64,000 nucleotides of DNA, taken from assembly GCA_024741835.1 (NCBI GenBank), contig JAENRP010000053.1, forward strand, positions 70,701 to 134,700, in the 5' to 3' direction. The position numbers were made by a program, and so were the translations under genes. Within the stretch, counting starts at the first letter, position 1; each line of letters begins with the position of its first letter. The stretch is from Diplocarpon mali (lineage: Eukaryota > Ascomycota > Leotiomycetes > Helotiales > Drepanopezizaceae). The notes under the pieces are model-generated. The model was not told the DNA's origin. It did no database searches and was given only the letters and a program-made list of their open reading frames with translations. Below, one piece after another: positions 13,378 through 23,803 of this stretch.

Positions 13378-15232
13378 TTACGAAATCTTCTTGCCTATAC
13401 TCCCCAGAATCAACTCACTTGCGCGCTCCGCCGCAACCATCACCCCGAACTGCGGGTTAACCGTCAAGGGACTCACGATACTCGCATCAACCACGTACAG
13501 ATTCTCCATCCCATACACCTTGGCCTCTTTATCAACACACGTCCCGATGCGACAACTGCTACTCCAGTGATTGACCTGACCCCTCGCATACGCGGAGCCG
13601 GTCGTGATATACGTCTCGATCTCGGCCTGGCTCGCTCTCTGCGGGATGTTCAGAGGCGTGAGTCCTGCCGCGGGGAGCGCAGCAAAGATCTTGTGGATGA
13701 AGGACGCGATGTCGGCGGCGTCGCGCGGGTGCGAGTAATACACGTTCCCGTCGGGGCCCGGGACGAAATTCGCATCTAGGACGACCCGGCCAGTGGACTG
13801 CAGGCCGGAGGTGCCGTAGACGTTGAGCGTGATGGTGTGGCCGTCCTTGAAGTCCGCATAGCCCGCCGAATCGATCGTGCCTTGGAGGCCGACCACGCTG
13901 CCGTCAGCATGCTTGACGGTGTCCCAGAACACTGATGTCTCGCTTGCGAAGGTGTACGGACCGCTGCGGTGGGAGAGGTATAGGTCCCTGTCCCCGGGTG
14001 GAGGAGAGGCGTAGGAGTGAGTGTAGGACTCTATGGATGGGCTTTGCAGCTCGATGTAGGTGTTGGGGTTGTCAAAGAGGCCCGCGCCAACAGCGGTGCT
14101 GTTTATCCATTGACCAGGCGTCATGTTCGTTGCGAGTTTCCTGCCGTTCTTCAACTTGGTCAGCTCGGCTGGGTCGCCGATGCCAGAGAACATCAAGAGA
14201 CTCGGGCTGCGCAGGGCGCCAGCGCTCAGAATTACTTTTCCTGTATGGCTCAGCTTGATGACTTTCTCGGCCCCATTGACGAGGGCAGTGACACCGCTAG
14301 CTTTCCCTCCCGTGCGCTCAACGCGGACTACAAGAGTGTTGGCTTGTAGATGGAAGTTCGCCCGCTTGAGCGCCCCTTGCAAGTACGTGGTAACCGGACC
14401 TCCTCTTTGCCCATTCTCATAGCTAAAAACCGGATACCCAAAGACCCCGGTCTTGTCGTCCGCTTTGGCGTTGATGTTCACATCCCTAAACCCCAGTCCA
14501 TCAACCAGCCACTTCCGCGCCGCCACATATCCACTTTGCAAGTACCGCTTCCCATCCATACTGGTGAGATTCGTGGACGGCTGCATAGAATACAGCCGTG
14601 CAGTGGCACTCTTCACATCGATACTCTTCCACCCGGCAGGGAAATAGAGATCGTAGTCGGAAGAGGGTGGCTCGAAGAAGAGCCCGGCGTTGATGGCGGA
14701 CGACCCACCGATAGTACAGCCGCCGTAGCCGTTACTGAGAGAGCCGCAGGTGAGGTTGCTGGGTGTTGAGAAAATGGATTTGTAAAGCCCCGGAACGTCG
14801 ACTCGGGTCAAGGGGGTGTTTTGCAGCCAGGACTTGGGGTGGTCTGTCAGTATGAGAAGATTCCGGGGAGATGTCGAGCGTCATGAGAAAACTTACAGGG
14901 CGGCGAGCATCTAAATCGCCTCCAGTAACTCCGTATGAAGGACCCCCGCCCTCAAGTAGCAGTGTTTGGAGGCCGGCTGCTGCCATGCGGCTTGCGACTA
15001 TGAATTATGAGCAATGCGCTCTGCATCTTCCCGTCTCTTCCTCGCCTTTCCCATCATCATTCTCTCTTTATTTTTGAAGGGGAGTTTCGAAAATAAAAAG
15101 TCCAAACTTACCAATAATCCCCGCCGGGCCCGCCCCAACCACGATGGCATCCCATTCCTTTGTACTCCAATCTGCCTCTGCCTTCGCTGCCAGAGCGCCG
15201 AAACACGCCGCTGCCGCCAGTATTCTCCTCAT
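13378..15232 (-). CDS. GMC flavin oxidoreductase, cellobiose-dehydrogenase-like
   Basis: Three exons (15232-15112, 14997-14897, 14832-13378) give 558 residues. A signal peptide (MRRILAAAACFGALAAKAEA) is followed by the FAD-binding Rossmann motif VVGAGPAGIIVASRMAAAG, created in part by splicing, and LLLEGGGPS. The GMC signature block GGSSAINAGLFF is present. Near the C-terminus are the catalytic His in VNHWSSS and the partner Asn in VNPQFGV. These match the dehydrogenase domain of cellobiose dehydrogenase more than glucose or alcohol oxidases. The fused N-terminal cytochrome domain of that enzyme is absent, and no CBM1 is seen. The family oxidises sugars or alcohols and passes electrons to quinones, metals or a cytochrome. 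The upstream neighbour on the same strand encodes a DOMON-b561 protein. Exon 3 uses a CCAAG acceptor, the one non-CAG junction. Confidence 0.88.
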
Positions 15233-18200
15233 CTCAAATAACGGTATCGCGCAATATAATTTAGGCTAGGTTAACCGATTGCTGAGCAATGCAAAGGAAA
15301 AAGAAGGGAGGGAAGAGTGACGACATCTAATAGGAGGTTAAGACAAGGAAGGCCAGGGGGGTGGACAATCACACTTACTCCGCACTTTGTTCTGTGCATA
15401 CGATTTCGTACTACGAAGTATATGATTCCGGTACCTTGCCACCGGTCGCCGACTGGAACCGGGCGTTCTCTGTGCCTGTGCCACGGAGCGGCGACTCCGG
15501 GTGAGCCGGCGAGGTTTAAAATAGCTACTCGTATCGTTACTGTACCTCGGTTTAACACTACATAGTAATCCTTGTATTCTGGCCCATCATCGTATTAAGC
15601 CGTTTGCCATGGTGACCGGTGGTTGCTGCGTGCTGCGCATCAAGGCTGCGCATCAAGGGGGATGGTGTTTCCTGGGTTTCATGGTGTTGGGACTTGATAA
15701 TCATTGGGTTTGTGGCATACAGTACCTACCTCTTGTCTCTGCATCGAACTCTATTCGCTCCAGGGAGCTCCACTGAGGGGTCGTCAGTGGTTACTTGATA
15801 GCGTGGCTCTTCAGCACAGTACATCTTTTCTTGAGGGGAGAAAACGGATTATTTGTTTATTGCAACCGCCCAGTTCGATCAAGGGCTCATTCGTCGCACT
15901 CGCAATAAACACGATATAATGTTGTGTTTGACATTGCAGGCCTCCTGCAACCCCCCATGTGGAAATGATACTCGCACTGACATGGCTTCTACTTGAAAGT
16001 TTTACTCCCAATTCGATCACGATTTTTCCTAATATTAGAGGCAGCACATACTGCCGAATGCAGACGGGTAGAGCTACTCAAACGAAATATCAATAAAGGA
16101 GCTCTGAAATCCTTCAAGGAGGTTTTGCTGCGAAAGCATGAAGGTCGCTTATAGGTCTGAAACAGCCCCAAACCTACTACCTAACAGCCTCCCCTCCCCA
16201 TAAATGAAGGTTAGAAAGTACGAAAACTTGACTGAAATTTGAAGCTTACTTCCGGATGGCTAATAGCTCTTGCTAGATATAAAGCACAGATCAAAAACTA
16301 GTCTGACTGCACTTGCAGCCCCAGCTAGGTACATGCAGAAACTTCTATCAAGTAATACAATCTAATTTGATTAGCTACTCGCCCTAGAAGACTGCGATTA
16401 ACCATACGGGCTGCTGTCCAGTTCCACTTCTGCTCCGGTTCTCGAACGTTCTAGCATATATCCAGAGCGGGGATAGAACTTCGTATAATTGACTTCTAAA
16501 TTGCACTAAAACGCTCTGTGCAGACATACATTGTAGAGGTAATACTCGGGTTAGTTATACGTAGCATGTGTGGAGCGGCTAGGACTCGAGCGCAGGTTTG
16601 TAGGCTGAGCCCCTTACTTACCTACTTGGCAGCTCGAAGACGTCGCCAGCGCTTCGGAATCGAGTGCACAATACGCCGCAAAGCAGCATTACTAGAGTAA
16701 TCAATAGCTTTAAATCTAGAGGCTTCTAGTACTACGCTAGAGTTGGTACGGCTATTCTGAAGAAGTAGAAAAGACCTATCAGGGCCCTTGGCTCGACCTT
16801 AGCTAAGACATTGGGACAGACCTGTCTTGTTGCTGATAGCTAGGCCAAATACAGTATCCGCCTCTCGATCAATGCGCAGTCAGCTGTAACTGAGCTGAAA
16901 AGTCAGTCTTTCTTTTACCACAGTACAGTGGTCAAGTCTTGTAACCTGTCAGTTATAGAGGGGCGGTAGGGTTGAAGCCGCGTCGCTTGTTTACCTAGGC
17001 AACCATCGCGAGACACCTTAGTACTCTGGTTCTATTATCAAAGCATCGAAAGTATATTATTTACAGATAGAGAGAATCCTCCTCTCACTCCTCAATCCAA
17101 ATGCAAACTACTGTATCTAAATACTAATAAGCCCCGAGTAACACTTTTAAGATCTATCTCTATACGAGCTCCAGTACAGGTTGGTGTTTGATGCATTACA
17201 GCCCTCTTTAGTTAGGGTAAGGCGCCCCCCACTTTTTCCCCTATAACTGACAGGTAATAAATAATACTTCCCGCTGGACCGGAGCGCTTCGCCACAGCTG
17301 CAGCCACGCCCTGTTATACTTCTACTAGGAGCCTCGGTGGGGCTACTTACGTAGTTTCTGAAAGTCAATTAGTCCCTGTCTTGCTAAGTACGAGCCCAAA
17401 ACATTTGTCATTGTGTTATGCTACGGGGGCTAACTATACTACAGAGAAAGAGTCACTCTCAGTATAATACGTACATTAATTTAGTTCGGATCAGGGAGTT
17501 CACGCGCTTCAGACACGTGATATTATTAGCGCTTAGCAGAACTTGGTGCTGGCGTAAATACACGCATTTAGTACTACCTACCTACCAACCTACCGAGTCA
17601 CCGAGTCACCGCATATATGCAACTCTCTAGGATCTCAACGGGTACAATTGGTGTTTTAAGCACTCTGTATCTTACTGATCTATCCTAACTTGACTAGCGC
17701 TAAGCGAGTGCTACAAGACTGGTATTTACTTTTTCAACCGCATGGTAAAGCAAGTTTATAAGCCTGCTACTTAAAATACTCATTCTAGCAAGATTGCGTT
17801 GCTAGACATTGGCTGCCACCATATCAACAATTTTTGCAAGCTGTATCGTGTCTCAACCTAATCTTTGACCTCAAGGTCAGATCCAGACCTCTAAAAACAT
17901 GTCAGTTCCGTCCTTGACAGACTCAATTTAGCAGTCGTCGGCACTTGAAACTTGATTCGAGATCACTTGAATCCCAGCAGGAAGCATCGCCAGCCGCGCG
18001 AGATCAAGCACCTCTTATTACTATCAGTGACCTATGCTGGTTTCTCTGCACTGCTCATGGCCTCCCGAGCAAGATTTCCAACCTATTGCTTCAACCCCTC
18101 CTTCAACCCGTTCAAACTAGATACAATCCCCAAGTCCAAGTCCAGTGCCTTTACTTCCTGCCTTTCCTTGGCACTTCCCTTTCTCTGCTTAGTTGACAGT

Positions 18201-18288
18201 TATCTGCTTCTCCGCTGTTAGTTAACGTTATCATCCCAGCAGAGAGATAGAAACAGAGGGAAGGTGGAAGCCAGATTGAGAAGGGGGT
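15233..18288. other. Long AT-rich intergenic region
   Basis: About 3 kb without a credible gene. Composition is AT-rich with many short TA-containing words, especially 16000-17900. It contains the inverted-repeat element at 16944-17255. Short tandem words (ctac repeats, gagtcac repeats) lie at about 17573-17610. Confidence 0.55.
16944..17255. mobile_element. MITE-like element with 15-bp terminal inverted repeats
   Basis: ACCTGTCAGTTATAG at 16944-16958 is repeated in perfect inverse as CTATAACTGACAGGT at 17241-17255. Just inside each arm there is a G-rich stretch (GGGG). The roughly 312-bp interval has no coding frame. This layout fits a miniature inverted-repeat transposable element mobilised by a Tc1/mariner-type or other DNA transposase, but a clear target-site duplication is not visible and no second copy occurs in the window. 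A chance pair of 15-bp perfect arms at this spacing is unlikely. Confidence 0.5.
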
Positions 18289-18576
18289 TTATCTCACGGT
18301 TTCACCATTCCTGGCCTTCCTCTGCCCGTGTCCAGGGAGAGGGGGAAGAGGTGGGAGATGAGGAAGATTCAGGTCGAGATCGAGGTCAATAAGAGCCCGG
18401 GCTGCTTCTTTCTGAGTAGCATCAGCAAGATGAAAATTATCAAGCGGATGTTTGCAGGTAATTTGTGGAAAGACAACATAGCAATATGGGCTTGAACCTA
18501 CAACTCGTGAAACTGGTGTAGCCATGCTGGGGATAATCGCTGCAGCTAGGACGAGGATGATAGATTTGAGATACAT
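18289..18576 (-). CDS. Possible small secreted protein (hypothetical)
   Basis: An uninterrupted 95-codon frame starts with a good signal peptide (MYLKSIILVLAAAIIPSMA) followed by a short mature part with two cysteines (PYCYVV, ITCKHP). It continues into an Asp/Leu repeat (DLDLDLNLPHLPPLPPLP) and a basic tail. No family is recognised. Size and signal peptide are those of fungal small secreted proteins, but only two cysteines are present and there is no other support for expression. Confidence 0.4.
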   Translation of the reverse strand: MYLKSIILVLAAAIIPSMATPVSRVVGSSPYCYVVFPQITCKHPLDNFHLADATQKEAARALIDLDLDLNLPHLPPLPPLPGHGQRKARNGETVR

Positions 18577-20401
18577 GTTTGGAATAGCGGACACTGTAAG
18601 GTAAATCTCTGGAGTACGTATAATGAACAGTGCGTGTTTGGTTGGAGCAAAGGGAGAAAGCCAGAGATTAAGTAAAGTGTGAAGTTCAACGAAGGGTGAT
18701 GCCAAGATTTTGCTGGAATGGATAGACTGCCAGTTTCCCCGATGCGCCTCCCGACATGAGAAGGGTAAAAATCATTCTCAGCGTGTATGATATGATTCAA
18801 GGCGCCTAATCCGTCCGGGTGATAGGTCTTTGATTCAGCAACTGGATCTTGGCGTCCAGATCCGGCGGGTTCGTGATTCAAGTCCTCGAGACCTTTCCTA
18901 CCCGCATTCCATACCCGTTCTCAGGATCTCCCTAGCATTCTGCCATTTGGACTATCTCGCAACTTATTTTTCGCTGGAGAAAGCCAACCAGTACTGGCCT
19001 CACATGGAATCTCAAAAAGGCTATCATAGTGTTTGAATACCCGTTGAGGGTGTTAGTTTTCCTACTTGCGATAGGCCAACTAGAACGAATAGGCAGAGAA
19101 TCATGACGGAGAGCAAGCCGTATATGGATAAGCCGAACACCATTGTTGTTTATGCTGCCTAGATAGGTAATTCAGCCAGCTTACGGCTTCAACAAGGGTA
19201 GTATCGTAGGTGTAGGATCGGGACTCCCATCAGTGCAACAGCCCGACAACAAAAACGGCACGAGACTCTAACAGATAGTAAGAGGGAGAGGTAGATGCCT
19301 GTATCGCAACAATAGTTTGATAATCACTGGCCCTAGTCTCCTAGATTTTTGTACACATCCCCTGTCGATGGTGAGCAGCTGCATGAGTTTCGTCGCAAAG
19401 CAGATGCAAACGAGGCAAGGAAGCTTGAACCATCACAACTCTCAACTCCCCCAGTTTGAAATCATTGCAATAGCCTGCCTACATATCATGTCGTCAAGAG
19501 ACCCTTCAACACCCGATCTGTTGGAACCCAGTTGATCACGAGTACCCAACTCGTCAAGCTGGCCTTCCTCTCAGGTGCCTGCTCAGCAATGGCCCCCCAG
19601 CCGTCATTATCATGTACCACGAATGACTTGATACAGTGATAGTACCTTGTCTGGGGTTCCCGCGATTCGCAGCGGCGCTCTCTTCAGCTAAGATGTCTGA
19701 GTATCATTGACGTACGATAACACGCGCACTCACGAGAATCCCGAGTTATCCCACGACACCACCCCGGCCTCCATGCCGACTCGAGGTTCCACTTCTGCGT
19801 GGATCAGCAGTTCAGATGACGCAGCGCATCATACCTGGGCAGCCATGGTAGTGCCAAACCCTTTGGTACAAACACACCGCGGCCGAAGCGAGTGCTGCTT
19901 CTTACATGGCTCCCGCGAGGTCTTTCAATGAACACTTCGATAGCATAATGGCTAGTCTCGAGGGTCGGGAAGGTGCGAACAGAGGAATGTGACGCCGTGC
20001 CTGAGAGCTGGAGTTCAGAGAACTGGAAGCATAACGAGGAATGTAGACTACAGATTTTGACGACAATGTCGGACAGCAATGGTAGATCCTTTGGAAGCAC
20101 TTGTCATTCTTTCGCACTTCAGTCCGGTGCAAAAGTAAATCAAACGTCCTGGGATTCATCGCAAAAATTGACATTCTGGAAAAGCTTTACTTGGGCACTG
20201 CCAACCTTTATCTCATCGAAGAGGCGAGAAGAAAAACCAGACCAAGGAAGTTAGATCATCGTTCCAAAAAGATATTATTCTGAGCATTATCATTGAACAT
20301 TACCAATACACATTTCTCGAGCAATCACTTGCCGACTCTAGTCATCTTGGAACTCCGACGCTTAAAACAACACAAGAAAGTGAAGTCGCGTAATTCAGAA
20401 A
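18577..20401. other. Intergenic region
   Basis: About 1.8 kb between the small secreted frame and the Dlt1-family gene, both on the minus strand. Frames on both strands are short, lack recognisable domains and do not join into a convincing spliced gene. Nothing else was identified. Confidence 0.5.
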
Positions 20402-21745
20402 TCATCGCGACCCGGTTAGGGTACGGCTGTAACCATCTTCATACATATCGTCAAGTCGGATCACACTTCCTTGACTCGTAGACCGCAGGCTCGACTCCGA
20501 GCTGCCTGCAATACTCTCATCATATGGACGCCGTCTTAGTAGAGAGCTTTTGGTACTACCTGATCTGGAGGATACCTGTTTCCTGCTGGCCGTAGGGGGA
20601 GCTGTGCTGACCTCCTGTTTTTTGGAGAGAGTACCGTGTGATCCCTTGCTTCGGACTGGGTCTGTGCAGATGGTCCCTTCGCTGCCGCTGCGGCTGCTGA
20701 TGCTGCGGGAGGATATCAGGGACCGACTGCGTCGCGTTACAGGGGTGAAGCAAGAGAAGCCATCATCAATATCACTTTCCGGACCCTCGATATCCAAACT
20801 CGTCAGGAAAGCCGGGCTGAGCGGTTCCATGCTCCTCAGCAAGTCGGCAAATTGTTTCATGAGCTCCCGAAATCGGGATTCACTGACAGTGCGCCCAGAG
20901 AACCGCGCATACTCATACTCGGCAACGAAATCTGTAGCAATTGGAGGTGATGTAATTACTCCTACGCTAACCAGGTGGCCAATATATTTCCGGAGACAAG
21001 TTGTTGCTGACCTCTGCAGTAGATCCAGTGCTCGAACATCTGGCAGAGGCTCTGAAGTTGATTCGGGATCAAGAGGTGCCAGCGAAACTGCTTTGGCCTC
21101 AATCAAATGCGGCAATTCCAGAATGACTGTGATGTATTGTAAATTTGGCAGATCTGGAGATGTGGGCGAAGACCATCCATTATGTCTAATCTCTCCCCAC
21201 ACTGGGGTAGGAGATGAGATCGTCACAATGTGCTCCTCTCGCTCTAATTGCGGACGCATCCGGCAGAAAATCCCGAATCTTGATTTATATTTCTTCTCCG
21301 CCACTGCTTGGTCCAGGTTATCCACTATGTCTTCGCGGTTCCCTGGGTTCGAAACAAGCATCGTCGACTGGTCGAGAGTGCGAGGTCGAGAATCCCAAGC
21401 GATTATGGCACTGCGACTAATGCTCCCAACAATCATCTCCCTGACGTGCTTGGACACCTCGCCTTGCTCAACTGGTATCCATGCCTTCGGTATTTTCTTG
21501 AGCGTGTTTGGATTCTTGTACCACACCCTCCAGGCGTATATGCAGAAAGCGACAAGGGCAGTAGCTCCATATCCGCCGGGTATCACCAGATAATTTGCGA
21601 CCTGCGTAGGGCTGTTTCCCCTATGACGTGCTTGTACAATCAAGTCTGCCGGGGTGATAAACAAGAGGCCGATGAGACCGAGTTGGCAGATGATATAGAA
21701 CGTGCTGTAAAGGATCGACGATAGGGTTGGCAGCTTCCAAGCCAT
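20402..21745 (-). CDS. DLT1: Dlt1 family protein (defect at low temperature 1)
   Basis: Single exon, 447 residues. Two N-terminal membrane segments (about 10-30 and 50-75) frame the motif TPADLIVQAR. They are followed by the conserved cytosolic block KIPKAWIPVEQGEVSKHVRE and then SRSAIIAWDSRPR, which are the hallmarks of the fungal Dlt1 family. The last third (about 330-447) is Ser/Arg-rich and probably disordered. The founding yeast gene is known from a mutant that grows poorly in the cold; its biochemical role is not established. The start is the ATG directly before the first membrane segment. Length is in the usual range for filamentous fungi. Confidence 0.82.
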   Translation of the reverse strand: MAWKLPTLSSILYSTFYIICQLGLIGLLFITPADLIVQARHRGNSPTQVANYLVIPGGYGATALVAFCIYAWRVWYKNPNTLKKIPKAWIPVEQGEVSKHVREMIVGSISRSAIIAWDSRPRTLDQSTMLVSNPGNREDIVDNLDQAVAEKKYKSRFGIFCRMRPQLEREEHIVTISSPTPVWGEIRHNGWSSPTSPDLPNLQYITVILELPHLIEAKAVSLAPLDPESTSEPLPDVRALDLLQRSATTCLRKYIGHLVSVGVITSPPIATDFVAEYEYARFSGRTVSESRFRELMKQFADLLRSMEPLSPAFLTSLDIEGPESDIDDGFSCFTPVTRRSRSLISSRSISSRSGSEGTICTDPVRSKGSHGTLSKKQEVSTAPPTASRKQVSSRSGSTKSSLLRRRPYDESIAGSSESSLRSTSQGSVIRLDDMYEDGYSRTLTGSR

Positions 21746-23803
21746 GTCGGCGGCATTACGTGCGCGAGTTGAGGCTCAAGTTGAGGCTTTCTGCTGAAGT
21801 GCCCATACATGCATCGGGTTTGCTTCGTCGCGATGTAGAGAGTTGGGATGACTTAATACTGCTGGTTGATAGTATCATGCGCATATAATGTCTGATATAC
21901 GGCAAACGGAGAGGGAGAGTTGTGCCATAGCCAACATGGGTAGAATTGTAGTTGATGAGCCGGAGGTTGAGTCCACGAGGCAGATGCGCGACTGTACTGT
22001 AGTAATTTCAACGCTAGTCCACGCCAAGGATCCCTCAAAAGCGACCTGTTCAGCTTCACTATCAACATTGTATTTGGCGGAGTGACGGTGGCACACACGA
22101 GTTACTTGTTCAGGATGGGACAGGAATCAGGAGAAAAGCAGAGGTTCAACTTGCGACTTTCTGCCCAGCCGCGTGCCGTCATTGGCGTTGTGTTTCAAGG
22201 ATACTTGGCTTTTGCTGGTGGTGCTCGCGGCTCACAGGTATCCCCAGTAAGAGAGGTAAGATGGCTGACTCCATGTACATGCCTACATCTACACAGTAAT
22301 ACAGTCAGATTGTTCTCTGAGAAGCGCAGCGTATCACCGCCTTCTGGAGCTTGCATAAGATCAGCAAGAGAGATAAACAAACGCCACACAAACTCTGCGA
22401 CACGCGTAATGTACTGTCGGCGCTTCCAACTGACTTCGCCAGAGAGCCCCGTACGTAGGTAGCCAGAACAACCCGCACAGACATTCCACCAGTGCTTGAC
22501 AAGACTTTGAAACCGGCGGCCAATTTCAATCCCTCGGTATGCAACGTGGAGAAAAGACCGAGAGGACAGAGAGAGGGGGAGAACGAGAGGAAAAAGCCTT
22601 CGCGGAGCGTTTCCTTGCGAGAGTAAATAAAGTTCATATGTAACACTTATGAAGACATGCATGCGTCGCACCAACCATCATCTGGGTTGTCACTTGTTTA
22701 GATAACAGGCAAGTAAAGAGCATTTTGAGCCACTGTCTAGATGTTTCTTGTACTGTCAGCTCGCGAGTTGAAAGTTTGTGTTAACCTTGGAGTCGTAGCC
22801 CGCAATGCAGATTACCCAGAAGGTTTACGTCTCGGCGTAATCAACTTCGAAGCTGGGCAGTTTCTCTGGAAAACACCCAAATGCACTACCACAACCTTAT
22901 CTAGTAAATGGGAAAAAGTCAACATTGAGATTAGCTACTAGGTAGTAATTCGGCTGAGTCGAATGAGTCAAATGAGTAGCGGGAATGAAACATGTCTTGC
23001 AGATTTTTTGAACTGTGTTGTGATTCTGTAGTTTATTATACCCCCTCTGATATTTTCTTGCAGAAGTTGTGTCCCCCACTCGATTTATATTTAGCAATTT
23101 CAAACCCATCAACTTCATTACCCTAACGCAGACCTTCTCCATGCCAAAACGATAAAAACTGGAACCGTTCCAAACGCGAGCCGGGCCCGTGTCGGACAGC
23201 TCGCAGTGGGGTGCCGTACAGATTTCGTTTCTGGATCTGAACGTCGGACTCACACCGTTGCTAAGCCCCATTCACAAGTCGCTCACCACCGAGTGACACC
23301 TGGCTCAGCACGCCTCTGCGTACTTTCTTTCTCGCCACAGCTGGATTTCGTGTCGTTCCCTCGACATTCTGGCGCTACCAGGGTTTTCTTCGAGATATTG
23401 TTTTCGCTGATTTGGGTCAAGCTTCGAGGCTTATCAAAAGGATCATCAATCAAATACTCGATTGAGTAGTAGCTAGACGTACGGCACAGCTACGTCAGAC
23501 AAGCAGCGCCTTCATGCTCTCACCACACTCCCACCAACGAACAAACATATCAGACTCTAAACTAGGTGGTTCTTGAAAATCCAGCAGCAGCATCAACCAG
23601 CTTCCACTATCATCTCGCAGCATCTAGCCTGCAGGAGAATCAGCGGTAGATTCCAGCCTCGAGGGCCACTGCTCAACGCGCACTCTACGACCCAGTTGAG
23701 CCTCAAGCCACAACACGGCGACTCGCCAGTCCTCGGGTTCTTGCAGCAGCAGAAAAGGTCCTGGTAGCCAGGCGATTGCGACTACGCATAAGAGGAAGTA
23801 ATC
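21746..23803. other. Intergenic region between divergent genes
   Basis: About 2 kb separating the starts of the Dlt1 gene (-) and the large acidic protein gene (+). It must contain both promoters and a long 5' leader for the latter, which includes CAG/CAA-rich sequence near 23580-23600. Open frames such as 22195-22674 (-) have no domain or coding-like composition and were not called. Confidence 0.5.

Noticed and set aside
8915..15232. A single fused cellobiose dehydrogenase gene
   Set aside because: Each part has its own start, signal peptide and stop, with a 2.65-kb spacer, and the flavoenzyme lies upstream of the DOMON gene in transcription order.
22195..22674. 159-codon minus-strand frame
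   Set aside because: No domain, no signal peptide, and it lies in the divergent promoter region of two strong genes.
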